This document shows positions 1-7,986 of a stretch of 48,771 nt of DNA, in pieces (positions within the stretch are counted from its first letter, which is position 1; each line of letters starts with the position of its first letter). The position numbers were made by a program, and so were the translations under genes. The notes under the pieces were generated by a model. The model had not been told where the DNA came from. It was given only the letters and a program-made list of their open reading frames with translations, and did not search any database. Source of the DNA: Candidatus Gastranaerophilales bacterium (lineage in GTDB: Bacteria > Cyanobacteriota > Vampirovibrionia > Gastranaerophilales > Gastranaerophilaceae); assembly GCA_900552525.1 (NCBI GenBank), contig UNSK01000011.1:1-48771 (forward strand), in the 5' to 3' direction.

Positions 1-467
1 TCAGCTGAAAGCTTTCCGGCATCATGGTCAGCTATCATATGCTTTACAGCACGTATCATCTCATCTCGGCTTCCGTAATTAATTGCAATTGTCAGGTTAA
101 GACCTGTATTCACTGATGAAACTTCTTCAAGGTTTCTTATTTTCTCCTGGAAATTCTCTGAAAGCCTGCTTATCTCACCTATTACGCGCACACGCATATT
201 GTTTTTATTGGCAGTCTTTATACAGTTTTTAAGATAGCTTTCAAGAAGCTTCATTAGTGCAGCGACTTCAGACTCAGGGCGGTTCCAGTTTTCAGTGGAA
301 AAGGCATAAAGTGTCAGATATTTAACGCCGAGGTCGTTTGCAGCCTTACATATATTCTCAACATTTTTGGCTCCTACTGTATGACCGTAGTTTCTTGGCA
401 TACCCTTACTTTTGGCCCAGCGACCGTTTCCGTCCAGAATGATTGCTATATGTTCCGGAGTACTCAT
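1..467 (-). CDS. uppS: Undecaprenyl diphosphate synthase, 3' end cut by window edge (Firmicutes-like copy)
   Basis: Makes undecaprenyl diphosphate (C55-PP), the lipid carrier for peptidoglycan, by adding isopentenyl units to farnesyl diphosphate. The visible 155 residues begin MSTPEHIAIILDGNGRWAK, carrying the family's catalytic Asp (ILDGNGRWA), then YAFSTENWNRP and NYGSRDEM; the C-terminal third, including the RTGGE region, lies off the left edge. ATG at 467 is preceded by GGAAA on the minus strand. It follows frr and pyrH, the usual Firmicutes order pyrH-frr-uppS-cdsA. Codon choice and base composition differ from the rest of the window, and a complete, more AT-rich uppS lies at 25941-26645. 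I infer that this end comes from a Lachnospiraceae genome. Confidence 0.93.
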   Translation of the reverse strand, partial: MSTPEHIAIILDGNGRWAKSKGMPRNYGHTVGAKNVENICKAANDLGVKYLTLYAFSTENWNRPESEVAALMKLLESYLKNCIKTANKNNMRVRVIGEISRLSENFQEKIRNLEEVSSVNTGLNLTIAINYGSRDEMIRAVKHMIADHDAGKLSA

Positions 468-575
468 ATTTTATTTCCTTTCATTTATGCATATTATATA
501 TTTACAATCATGACGCATCATTTATTTGCTGGTCACACAGTTAAGTGTGAACAGTAAAACCGGGAATAAGCAAAT

Positions 576-600
576 AAGGGACACGAATAACATGTCCCTT
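576..600 (-). terminator. Hairpin between frr and uppS
   Basis: An 8-bp perfect stem (AAGGGACA / TGTCCCTT) with a 9-nt loop lies in the 155-bp gap between frr and uppS. On the minus strand it is followed by TTATTTGC rather than a clean T-run, so it may be a weak terminator, an attenuator or a processing site reducing uppS expression relative to frr. Nothing else is visible in the gap apart from the uppS ribosome binding site. Confidence 0.4.
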
Positions 601-622
601 GTTTGTATACGTGATATAAATA

Positions 623-1177
623 CTATACAGTAAGTATCTCTTTACATTTTGCGTCAACCGCAGCGTCAACTTTTGCGACAAACTTGTCGGTAAGCTTTTG
701 AGCGTCATCCTCGAGGCCTTTAATCTCATCCTCTGAAATGCCTTCCTCTTTGCCGGTCTTCTTGATGCTGTCGATTGCATCTCTTCTGATATTGCGGACA
801 GCAACCTTAGCTTCCTCGCCCTTTTTCTTGATGTCCTTTGCAAGATCCTTACGTCTCTCCTCTGTGAGCTCAGGGAAAACAAGTCTGATAAGCTTTCCGT
901 CGTTTGTAGGATTAATTCCGATGTCAGAGCAGTTTATTGCTTTCTCAATCTCCTTAACCATAGAAGCCTCCCATGGCTGAATCTGAATCATTCTAGGCTC
1001 TGGAACACTTACATTGGCTACACTCTGAATTGGTGAAGGTGTGCCGTAATAATCTACACGAAGCTTGTCAAGAATATGTGGATTGGCTCTTCCTGCACGG
1101 ATGCCTGCATACTCTTCCTCGAGATTATTTAATGTTTTTTCCATTTTATCCTGGAAAGGGTTTAATCTTGAATCCAT
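623..1177 (-). CDS. frr: Ribosome recycling factor
   Basis: Splits the post-termination ribosome complex together with EF-G so that subunits can be reused. The 184-residue product has the family's standard length, and its sequence is typical: a start like MDSRLNPFQDKMEKTLNNL, then GRANPHILDKLRVDYYG, the PWEASMVKEIEKAI block and a C-terminal helix ending in KCKEILTV. The ATG follows a strong AGGAGGATAAT. It sits 33 bp downstream of pyrH on the same strand, the common bacterial pyrH-frr pair. It belongs to the G+C-richer, Firmicutes-like left end. Confidence 0.96.
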   Translation of the reverse strand: MDSRLNPFQDKMEKTLNNLEEEYAGIRAGRANPHILDKLRVDYYGTPSPIQSVANVSVPEPRMIQIQPWEASMVKEIEKAINCSDIGINPTNDGKLIRLVFPELTEERRKDLAKDIKKKGEEAKVAVRNIRRDAIDSIKKTGKEEGISEDEIKGLEDDAQKLTDKFVAKVDAAVDAKCKEILTV

Positions 1178-1210
1178 ATTATCCTCCTGATATGCATTAT
1201 ATGCAATTTA

Positions 1211-1906
1211 CTATACAGTAACCTTTGTACCGTTAAATTTGCCTGTAAGAGCATTTACAATGCTGTTTTCCTCATTGAGTCCGAATACATACATAGGCAT
1301 CTTGTTCTCAAGGCACATGATAGACGCTGTGAGGTCAACTACTGCGAGCTTCTTCTCAACAACCTCTTCGATTGAAAGCTCATCATACTTCTTTGCAGCA
1401 GGATTGGTCTTTGGATCACTGTCATATACTCCGTCAATTGCTTTGGCAAGGTAAATACCATCTGCCTCAATCTCAATTGCACGAAGCACTGTGGCTGTGT
1501 CTGTTGAGAAATAAGGATGGCCTGTACCACCGGCAAAGAAAACTACCATATCATGTGCAAAATACTTGTTTGCTCTGTCCTTAGAGAAAAGCTTTGTCAT
1601 GTTGCCGCACTCAAACGGAGTAAGAACAGCTGTCTTCATTCCGACATATCTGAAAATCTCAGATACATAAATGCAGTTCATAACTGTAGCGAGCATACCA
1701 ATCTGGTCAGCCTTTGTGCGGTCGATTGTCTCACTTGTTCTGCCTCTCCAGAAGTTTCCGCCACCGATAACAATACCTACCTGTGTACCTTTATCAACAA
1801 TCTGTTTAACCTGTTTTGCGACCTCAATGACTGTAGCCTCATCAAAGCCGTGGTGCTTATCACCTGCAAGTGCCTCACCACTTAATTTTAGTAATATTCT
1901 ACTCAT
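1211..1906 (-). CDS. pyrH: UMP kinase
   Basis: Phosphorylates UMP to UDP in pyrimidine nucleotide synthesis; a cytoplasmic, usually hexameric amino acid kinase-fold enzyme. The 231 residues start MSRILLKLSGEALAGD, with the glycine-rich VIGGGNFWRGR motif, GMLATVMNC, and the FAGGTGHPYFSTDTAT nucleotide-binding segment. Length matches the family. The ribosome binding site GAGGGTA lies inside the last codons of the preceding ORF, whose stop is only 2 bp from this ATG. That tight spacing suggests the bactofilin-like tail upstream is its genuine neighbour in the source genome, and that the foreign boundary lies further upstream, near 2080. Confidence 0.96.
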   Translation of the reverse strand: MSRILLKLSGEALAGDKHHGFDEATVIEVAKQVKQIVDKGTQVGIVIGGGNFWRGRTSETIDRTKADQIGMLATVMNCIYVSEIFRYVGMKTAVLTPFECGNMTKLFSKDRANKYFAHDMVVFFAGGTGHPYFSTDTATVLRAIEIEADGIYLAKAIDGVYDSDPKTNPAAKKYDELSIEEVVEKKLAVVDLTASIMCLENKMPMYVFGLNEENSIVNALTGKFNGTKVTV

Positions 1907-1908
1907 AT

Positions 1909-2928
1909 TTATTTACCCTCGAAAAGTCCCTGAACATCGATATCAGCGTATGTCTGAGAACAGAAGCCCTCGATAACGGCACCATTGTTAATCTGTACTG
2001 AACGTGACTTGATATTACCCATGATAACTGCAGAAGTATCTACTACAACAGGTCCCTGAACATCAATATCGCCCTTTACAGAGTAAGTTTTTGCATTAGC
2101 AGCATCTGATTGCTGAATATATTTTACTCCTGATTTTAATTTAAGAATATTTGGCTGAGAAGAATCTGTTTCAAAATCTGATAATTCAGCTTTTCTTACC
2201 TGTCCATTTTCTTCAACCCATATATTAGCCATATCGCTTCTTGTAATATAGTTTGCAGCAGTCGTTGAACCGCCGCCAATAGTTGTTGTTTCTGCTTTTA
2301 CCTGAACAGCTCCGGTTGTGCCAGAAGCAGAAGTTGTAAGAGCATAGTATGTAAGTCCGTCAACCGGAGTTCCTGAAGAGTTTTGTGAAAATTTATTACC
2401 GCTTTTTGTATAATAAGTTCCGCCCTGAGAAGGGAATGAATAAGTTCCATCCCCGTTATCTGTAAGGGTAATAGGCACCATATACTGACTGCCTTGTGTA
2501 TCCTGTACGTAGTTACCGGTTGGAACTTCTTCATCTGGAGAGATACTAACTGTAGTAGGATCAAGCTCAACACCTTTGAATGAACCTTTAGAATTTTTAT
2601 CTACAAGAGCTATGGTTGCATTTTGCTGCAAAGAATCACCATGTTTCTTTTCCTGCATTGTTACTGAATAAAAATCACCGTCCGGTTTAACGCTGTTAGC
2701 ATCAAAAGTATATTCTGTTGCGCCTAATTTGCCTGAGTATTGAATAGTCTGAAAATCAGTTGTAGCAGGCGGAGTTGGAACGGTCATTGATAACAAGCTG
2801 TTGTACAAAGCTGTTGCCTGTTGAGATAAAATTGTTCTTTCCTGGTTGATTTGCTGACCTTGATATTCAAGGTTGGACTGTCTTGCTTGTAGACTTAACA
2901 ATCTTGCTTGTGATGCTGACATACCCAT
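1909..2928 (-). CDS. Hybrid ORF: MGMSASQ-family N-terminus joined to a bactofilin-like C-terminus
   Basis: Residues 1 to about 280 match the protein at 3756-5282: same start MGMSASQARLLSLQARQSN, same helical N-terminus, and a similar motif LKSGVKYI late in the variable region. The last ~55 residues change character to short hydrophobic repeats with glycines (KGDIDVQGPVVVDTSAVI, GNIKSRSVQINNGAVIEG), typical of the polymer-forming bactofilin beta-helix. The partner's C-terminal coiled coil is absent. Base composition rises at the same place. The two halves meet around 2065-2095, where both lineages could share a stretch such as TCTGTAAA. I infer an assembly or recombination junction rather than a natural fusion. 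The N-terminal part is a true gene start preceded by GGAGAA. Confidence 0.6.
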   Translation of the reverse strand: MGMSASQARLLSLQARQSNLEYQGQQINQERTILSQQATALYNSLLSMTVPTPPATTDFQTIQYSGKLGATEYTFDANSVKPDGDFYSVTMQEKKHGDSLQQNATIALVDKNSKGSFKGVELDPTTVSISPDEEVPTGNYVQDTQGSQYMVPITLTDNGDGTYSFPSQGGTYYTKSGNKFSQNSSGTPVDGLTYYALTTSASGTTGAVQVKAETTTIGGGSTTAANYITRSDMANIWVEENGQVRKAELSDFETDSSQPNILKLKSGVKYIQQSDAANAKTYSVKGDIDVQGPVVVDTSAVIMGNIKSRSVQINNGAVIEGFCSQTYADIDVQGLFEGK

Positions 2929-3016
2929 AATTTAGTTCTCCTTTTTCCTTATTAAGTTGTATATTTTTTAATTTCTAGAAATGTAACTTTATATTTGTTT
3001 TGTTACATTTTGTTTA
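2819..3016. repeat. Left arm of ~200-bp inverted repeat (5' end and leader of MGMSASQ gene)
   Basis: Read on the minus strand, this segment is nearly identical to 3666-3865 read on the plus strand: about 90 bp of leader plus the first ~110 bp of coding sequence, with around ten differences and one 2-nt length change. Inside the leader lies a smaller inverted repeat, AAATGTAAC (2979-2987) and GTTACATTT (3002-3010), separated by 14 nt. Read as 13-bp arms around a 6-bp spacer, this has the geometry of a tyrosine recombinase crossover site. Confidence 0.85.
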
Positions 3017-3030
3017 GAAAGGAGATTGTA

Positions 3031-3576
3031 ATGCAGGTCGTCGAGCCAATTCGAACCAGAAGTAAGATAGAACGCGTAAAGCAGGTGCTAAAGTTAAAAA
3101 AAGAAAGAGATTTTCTGCTTTTTGTAATGGGAATTAATTGCGGACTGAGAATATCAGATTTACTAAAACTAAAAATTTCAGATGTAAAAAACAAAACCCA
3201 CATAGAAATTACAGAGCAAAAAACGGGTAAAAATAAGCGTTTCCCTATTACCCCTGTCATAAAGAGTGTTTTAAGCAATTACATAAAAAATAAAAAACCG
3301 GAACAATGGCTTTTCGCTAGCCAGAAGGGGCCCAAAGCAATAACAAGGATACAAGCTTATAGAATAATTAAAGATGCAAGCAAAATCGCAGGGTTAGATG
3401 AACATATAGGAACGCACAGTTTAAGAAAAACTTTCGGATATCATTTTTATCAACAAACAAAAGATGTTGCTCTATTGCAAAATATTCTTAACCATTCCTC
3501 TCCTAATGTTACACTTAGATACATTGGTATAAATCAAGATATTATTGACTCTCAGCTTAATCTGTTCTCGCTGTAA
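3031..3576 (+). CDS. Short tyrosine recombinase (integrase/invertase type)
   Basis: A 181-residue tyrosine recombinase consisting essentially of the catalytic domain, without the N-terminal core-binding domain of XerC/XerD; FimB/FimE-type invertases are similarly short. Catalytic residues are visible in order: Arg in GLRISDLL, His and Arg in THSLRKTFG, His in ILNHSSPNV, and the nucleophilic Tyr in TLRYIGINQ. I chose ATG 3031 because AAAGGAG lies just before it; an upstream start at 2995 would fall inside the repeat. The gene lies exactly between the two inverted repeats flanking divergent MGMSASQ-family genes, so its likely job is strand exchange at the sites inside those repeats. It could also act on other copies elsewhere in the genome. 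Its 3' end is followed by 89 bp of AT-rich DNA before the right arm. Confidence 0.9.
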   Translation: MQVVEPIRTRSKIERVKQVLKLKKERDFLLFVMGINCGLRISDLLKLKISDVKNKTHIEITEQKTGKNKRFPITPVIKSVLSNYIKNKKPEQWLFASQKGPKAITRIQAYRIIKDASKIAGLDEHIGTHSLRKTFGYHFYQQTKDVALLQNILNHSSPNVTLRYIGINQDIIDSQLNLFSL

Positions 3577-3665
3577 GCCTATAAAATGTAAATTTTTGTA
3601 ACAATTTCTGTTAAATTTCTAAAGTTTTTCTAAAATATGCCGTAATACATAATATAAAGGCAACA

Positions 3666-3865
3666 TAAACAAAATGTAACAAAACAAATATAAAGTTACA
3701 TTTCCAGAAATTAAAAACAATATACAACTTAATAAGGAAAAAGGAGAATTTCACTATGGGTATGTCAGCATCACAAGCAAGATTGTTAAGTCTACAAGCA
3801 AGACAGTCCAACCTTGAATATCAAGGTCAACAAATTAACCAGGAAAGAACAATTTTATCTCAACA
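3666..3865. repeat. Right arm of ~200-bp inverted repeat
   Basis: Plus-strand counterpart of 2819-3016. It contains the AAATGTAAC / GTTACATTT site pair in its leader portion (3674-3705), a GGAG ribosome binding site, and the first ~110 bp of the MGMSASQ gene. Similarity stops abruptly on the inner side after TAAACAAAATG and decays on the outer side a little past codon 36, so the repeat is limited to the leader and the sequence coding for the conserved N-terminal helix. Confidence 0.85.
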
Positions 3866-5282
3866 ATGTACTGCATTGTACAATAGCTTGTTATCAATGA
3901 CAGTACCTACTCCTCCTTCTACAAGTGATTTTACATCAATTCAATATACAGGTCAAAATGGAGCAACAACATATTCTTTCAATGCAAGTGATGTAAAACC
4001 AGGTTCTGATGGTAATTATTGTGTAACATTAGGTACAACTGAATATGGTCAGTCTTTAAATAAAAATTCAGGTTATGTAACAACAAGCAGCGGTACAGAA
4101 ACTATTCACGGTAAATTTGTAACAAGAGAAACTTACGGTTCACAAGGAGCCGGTTCTCAAGAAACAATTGGTTACAAAGAAGGCACAACTGACCCTACCG
4201 GTAACGCTCAATATATGAAAAAAGTTCCAGGCAGCAATTATAACGTAGGCGACACAGTTTACTTTTATCAGGGCGGACAATTCACTGCTGTTAAAATGAC
4301 AGAAACAATGAAATCAGGCTTTGTTTACGTTATATCAACTGATGGAGCTTACGATAAAGCAAATGGTGACAAGCCAATGGGCGAAAAAATTCAGACAACA
4401 GTTGATGGCGATTTTGAAGAAAAAACAATTGCTAAATCAGCTTTAGGTAACTTCTATGTATATGATTCAGCATCAGGAACTGTAAGATCTTCAAATGAAG
4501 ATGATTTTGAACAGGTTACAGGATCTGGTTCTACAATTGAATATAAATTAAAATCAGGGGTTACATATCTTTGGAAGAATGGAACAACTGAAGACTCTGC
4601 AAGCATAGCTGGCAGTGGTGATAGTAATACTTTAATATCAGGTAAGACAGCGTATACATTAAAAGATGCTCTTGCAAAAGGTATTATTAACCAGACAGAC
4701 TACGATGGATACAAAACTGCTATTGAAAACGCGCAAATTTTAGAATCAAGTACAGCAGCTGGTAAAAATTATTGCGATGAAGAAGATTTTTATCTCTATG
4801 TTGACGATAATAATAAAATTCACTTCGCTTTAATATCAGATGTTAATGATAATAGTGGTGCAGCGGTTACTTATGATTATATCGCAAATGGTGCTTACAC
4901 AAAGAACACAGAATACGATAATACTCAATTAGAATTTGATCCGGCAACCGGCAGAATAACTTCAATGACAATTCCTACAACATATGATGCAGACGGCAAA
5001 CCGTTAACATACACTACAATTGATTTGGAAGCAAAAACTGTAACAGATGAAGCCGCTTATCAGGATGCATATAACCAGTATGAATATGAAACATACTTAT
5101 ATGACCAGAAGAACAAAGAAATCAATGCTAAAACAGAAGTTATCCAACAGGAAGATAAAAACCTAGAATTAAAACTACAAAGACTTGATAATGAAAGAAC
5201 TCAGATTACAACAGAAATCGAAGCTGTTGAAAAGGTTATCAACGACAACATTGAAGCTTCTTACAAAACATTCTCTGGTTAA
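3756..5282 (+). CDS. MGMSASQ-family protein with variable centre and C-terminal coiled coil
   Basis: I cannot assign a function. The 508 residues fall into three parts: a conserved helical N-terminus (about 1-50, MGMSASQARLLSLQARQSN), a long Thr/Ser/Gly/Asp-rich variable centre with beta-like repeats (about 55-430), and a charged coiled coil (about 440-508) ending EASYKTFSG. Conserved helices at both ends around a variable centre resemble flagellin and hook-type subunits, although there is no sequence match to them. There is no signal peptide. A homologous N-terminus starts the divergent ORF at 2928, and both lie in inverted repeats around a recombinase. I infer a surface or appendage-like antigenic protein. 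The ATG follows AAGGAG; a terminator overlaps the stop. Confidence 0.85.
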   Translation: MGMSASQARLLSLQARQSNLEYQGQQINQERTILSQQCTALYNSLLSMTVPTPPSTSDFTSIQYTGQNGATTYSFNASDVKPGSDGNYCVTLGTTEYGQSLNKNSGYVTTSSGTETIHGKFVTRETYGSQGAGSQETIGYKEGTTDPTGNAQYMKKVPGSNYNVGDTVYFYQGGQFTAVKMTETMKSGFVYVISTDGAYDKANGDKPMGEKIQTTVDGDFEEKTIAKSALGNFYVYDSASGTVRSSNEDDFEQVTGSGSTIEYKLKSGVTYLWKNGTTEDSASIAGSGDSNTLISGKTAYTLKDALAKGIINQTDYDGYKTAIENAQILESSTAAGKNYCDEEDFYLYVDDNNKIHFALISDVNDNSGAAVTYDYIANGAYTKNTEYDNTQLEFDPATGRITSMTIPTTYDADGKPLTYTTIDLEAKTVTDEAAYQDAYNQYEYETYLYDQKNKEINAKTEVIQQEDKNLELKLQRLDNERTQITTEIEAVEKVINDNIEASYKTFSG

Positions 5283-5312
5283 AATAAAGAGCCTTAAGGC
5301 TCTTTATTTTTT
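5282..5312. terminator. Bidirectional terminator between convergent genes
   Basis: A 26-bp perfect palindrome centred on GAGCCTTAAGGCTC, flanked by A-rich and T-rich sides, overlaps the stop codons of the MGMSASQ gene (plus) and the oxidoreductase gamma subunit (minus). It gives an intrinsic terminator in both directions. Confidence 0.85.
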
Positions 5313-5831
5313 TAAACTATTCAATGCTTTTATATTTAAAGGAAGCAGTGATTTTTTCTTCTCACCTAGAACTTTCTCAACCCCTAATGCAAGATAATCT
5401 CTTGAAACAATTTCACAAACTGATGCTAGAACTCCTAGCGAAACAACATTTGTAACCTTGCTGGTTCCAAGTTCATTTGCAATTTCACCCATCGGCGCAA
5501 AAACATACTTAATATCATCTCTAGGGCGCGCTTCTTTTACCAGCGTAGAGTTAGCAATAATCGTACCACCACTTTTTACACGTTCTATAAATCTGTCAAA
5601 AGACTGCTGATTTAGCACAAGGGCGTAATCTGTATCCTGTTTATGTACCGAGCTGACTTCTGTATCAGATACAACAATTTCACAATTTACAGTTCCACCC
5701 CTCATCTCTGCACCGTAGCATGGATACCAGGTTACATTTTTCCCTTCAAGCATAAATGCATTTGCAAGGACTGTACCTGCAAGAAGAATACCCTGACCGC
5801 CAAAGCCTGCTAATATAAAATTTGTTTCCAT
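5304..5831 (-). CDS. 2-oxoacid:ferredoxin oxidoreductase, gamma subunit
   Basis: Gamma subunit of the four-subunit 2-oxoacid:ferredoxin oxidoreductases, which decarboxylate 2-oxoacids to acyl-CoA while reducing ferredoxin. The 175 residues start METNFILAGFGGQGILLAGTVLANAF, the glycine-rich signature of this domain, followed by WYPCYGAEMRGGTVNCEIVVSD. Length is normal. It is the last gene of a minus-strand operon ordered delta-alpha-beta-gamma, and its start codon overlaps the beta stop. The set could use branched-chain 2-oxoacids (VOR) or 2-oxoglutarate (KOR); sequence alone does not settle this. Confidence 0.92.
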   Translation of the reverse strand: METNFILAGFGGQGILLAGTVLANAFMLEGKNVTWYPCYGAEMRGGTVNCEIVVSDTEVSSVHKQDTDYALVLNQQSFDRFIERVKSGGTIIANSTLVKEARPRDDIKYVFAPMGEIANELGTSKVTNVVSLGVLASVCEIVSRDYLALGVEKVLGEKKKSLLPLNIKALNSLKK

Positions 5832-6583
5832 TATTTACTCTCCTCTGATGTATCTTTGAATATTCCCAGAGGGAATACAGGCATCATTTCTTCTCTTATT
5901 CTTTTGTGAGCATCTTCCGGTGACAAATGCCAGTTTGTAGGACACGAAGACAATACTTCTACAAAACCAAAGCCTAAACCGTCCAACTGCACTTGAAAAG
6001 CTTTCTTAATAGCTTTTTTAGCATCATTAATATGAGGCACAGTATCGACTGCAACTCTCGCTGAAAAAGCGGTACCATCGCATAAAGCAATATGCTCTGC
6101 AATCTTAATCGGGTACCCGAAATAATCCTTATTTCTTCCGGTAGGTGATGTCGTAGTAACCTGCCCCATAAGAGTTGTAGGGCCTAACTGACCTCCGGTC
6201 ATACCATAAGTTGTATTATTTATACAAAGGCTTGTTATCTTTTCTCCCCTCAGTGCAGTATGTAATGATTCAGCAATACCTATAGAAGCGAAGTCGCCAT
6301 CTCCAGAATATGTAAATACAACTTTATCAGGTCTGGCTCTTTTTACTCCGGTTGCGGATGCCAATGCTCTCCCGTGAGGAGCTTCTACACAGTCTATATT
6401 AAGAAAATCATATAAGAACACCGAACAGCCAACCGATGTTGATGATATCATATCTTCTCTTATACCAAGTTCATCAATAACTTCTGCAACAAGTCTGATT
6501 ACAATACCATGGTCGCATCCTGGACAGAATGTATAACGAAAATCCTTTTTCATTGATTTAGGAATACTAAATACTTGTTGCAT
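5831..6583 (-). CDS. 2-oxoacid:ferredoxin oxidoreductase, beta (thiamine diphosphate) subunit
   Basis: Beta subunit carrying the thiamine diphosphate site. The 250 residues contain FCPGCDHGIVIRL near the start, the TPP/Mg motif GDGDFASIG around residues 95-103 and the matching NNTTYGMTGGQ about 27 residues later. This arrangement fits VorA/KorB-type beta subunits. The start overlaps the alpha gene by 17 bp, indicating translational coupling. Together with alpha, gamma and the 4Fe-4S delta subunit it forms a cytoplasmic complex feeding electrons to ferredoxin, as expected of an anaerobic fermenter. Confidence 0.93.
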   Translation of the reverse strand: MQQVFSIPKSMKKDFRYTFCPGCDHGIVIRLVAEVIDELGIREDMISSTSVGCSVFLYDFLNIDCVEAPHGRALASATGVKRARPDKVVFTYSGDGDFASIGIAESLHTALRGEKITSLCINNTTYGMTGGQLGPTTLMGQVTTTSPTGRNKDYFGYPIKIAEHIALCDGTAFSARVAVDTVPHINDAKKAIKKAFQVQLDGLGFGFVEVLSSCPTNWHLSPEDAHKRIREEMMPVFPLGIFKDTSEESK

Positions 6584-7643
6584 AGCTTTTCTCCCTTATT
6601 TTTTCTACAGAAGAAACAATTTCTTCTACGCTTAACCACTCGCCGCAAGGTCTGTTTACTAACTCGACTTTTGATTTTCCGCCTACAGCATACTTAACAT
6701 CTTTGAGCATTTGCCCCATATTCATTTCAACAACAATAAAGTCTTTACCGAGCTCTGCCAATTCTTCAAGACGTTTATGAGGGAACGGCGATAAGGTTAC
6801 GGGTCTAAAGCATCCGGCTTTAATCCCTTTCTTCCTTAAAACATTCATAGCTGCTTTTATGTTACGAGTCATTGACCCGAATGCTACAAGTATAATATCC
6901 GCGTCTTCAGTATTAAACTCTTCATAAGTTGTTTCGTTTTCTGCAATCTTTTCAAATTTCTTATGTAAATCATAGATATGCTGAATCTGCTTTTTTTCTT
7001 CTCTTGCACAAGAATAAATACTTCTGGCCTCACGCCCCTTTGCACCGGTTAATGCCCACGAAGAAACATCTACCTCTGGATAAGGATATTCGCCAAAGCT
7101 TGCCGGCTCCATCATCTGCCCGAGAAGACCATCCGCCAATAGTATAACAGGATTTCTATATTTCTGAGCAAGATAAAATGCCCTATATGTTAAATCAACA
7201 CATTCCTGCACCGTAGAAGGAGCAAGAACTATAATTTTGTAATCGCCGTTTCCGCCCCCATAAACAGCCTGATTATAGTCACCTTGCGCCGGATAAATAT
7301 ATCCAAGCCCCGGCCCCGTTCTCATAACATTAACAAGAACAACCGGTAATTCATCTGAAGCGGCATATGACAAAGCTTCCTGCATAAGGGCAACTGCACA
7401 GGAAGAAGACGACGTCATAGCTTTTACACCTGTTGATACAGCCCCCATTACCATATTTATTGCGCCTAATTCGCTTTCTGCACAAACATAAGCTCTTCCA
7501 AGCTCCTGCATTTTTCCGCTCAGATATTCACCTATTTCAGTCTGCGGTGTTATCGGGTAACCAAAATAGCATTGACAGCCGGCATTTATTGCTGCCTGTG
7601 CAATGGCATAGTTACCTTTTACTAAAACTTTTTCTTCATTCAT
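6567..7643 (-). CDS. 2-oxoacid:ferredoxin oxidoreductase, alpha subunit (VorB-like)
   Basis: Alpha subunit of 358 residues, beginning MNEEKVLVKGNYAIAQAAI. It has the pyrimidine-binding block GCQCYFGYPITPQTEIGEYL, the conserved AESELGAINMVMGA and SSSSCAVALMQEALSYA stretches, and a C-terminal transketolase-type domain with AFGSMTRNIKAAM and FRPVTLSPFP. This is the pattern annotated as 3-methyl-2-oxobutanoate dehydrogenase subunit VorB in clostridia. Its ATG directly follows the delta stop codon. I favour a branched-chain 2-oxoacid substrate, but 2-oxoglutarate is possible. Confidence 0.92.
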   Translation of the reverse strand: MNEEKVLVKGNYAIAQAAINAGCQCYFGYPITPQTEIGEYLSGKMQELGRAYVCAESELGAINMVMGAVSTGVKAMTSSSSCAVALMQEALSYAASDELPVVLVNVMRTGPGLGYIYPAQGDYNQAVYGGGNGDYKIIVLAPSTVQECVDLTYRAFYLAQKYRNPVILLADGLLGQMMEPASFGEYPYPEVDVSSWALTGAKGREARSIYSCAREEKKQIQHIYDLHKKFEKIAENETTYEEFNTEDADIILVAFGSMTRNIKAAMNVLRKKGIKAGCFRPVTLSPFPHKRLEELAELGKDFIVVEMNMGQMLKDVKYAVGGKSKVELVNRPCGEWLSVEEIVSSVEKIREKSYATSI

Positions 7644-7853
7644 CTATCTGTACACCTCTGTTATTGCCATATCAGGACAGCGTTTTGCACACATTGCACA
7701 CCCGATACACTCTCCATTTTTATCATCAAATTCTACCATATAATCACCTAGCCTGTTTGTCTTATCACTCTTCTTTATAAGACCTTTAGGACAAGTCATA
7801 GTGCAAATATAACAAGATTTACACCTACTATTATCTATTACAATTCTACCCAT
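7644..7853 (-). CDS. 2-oxoacid:ferredoxin oxidoreductase, delta subunit (2x[4Fe-4S] ferredoxin)
   Basis: A 69-residue ferredoxin with two complete 4Fe-4S motifs, CKSCYICTMTCP near residue 12 and CIGCAMCAKRCP near residue 50. It is the electron-transfer subunit of the complex and the first gene of the operon. Its ribosome binding site GGAG lies about 7 nt upstream, and the 180 bp before it are shared with the divergent flagellin gene, so the two transcripts probably start from the same intergenic region. Confidence 0.93.
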   Translation of the reverse strand: MGRIVIDNSRCKSCYICTMTCPKGLIKKSDKTNRLGDYMVEFDDKNGECIGCAMCAKRCPDMAITEVYR

Positions 7854-7986
7854 TCCTAACTCCTATCCAATACAAAATTATACCATTAAAAGGTTTTTAA
7901 AAACTTTTTTGTAACAAATTGTAAATATTGCAGTCAAATTTTGTTATTAAATTTCAGAATGTGGAATTTATTAAGTATGAGAAACA

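Noticed and set aside
623..1221. Plus-strand ORFs over frr and pyrH
   Set aside because: They are antisense shadows of well-supported genes with no ribosome binding sites.
2995..3030. Longer start for the recombinase at 2995
   Set aside because: It would lie inside the inverted repeat and before the AAAGGAG ribosome binding site; ATG 3031 fits better.
3031..3576. Prophage or integrative element integrase
   Set aside because: There is no other phage or conjugation gene, and the gene is tightly enclosed by inverted repeats of neighbouring genes, so a local invertase fits better.
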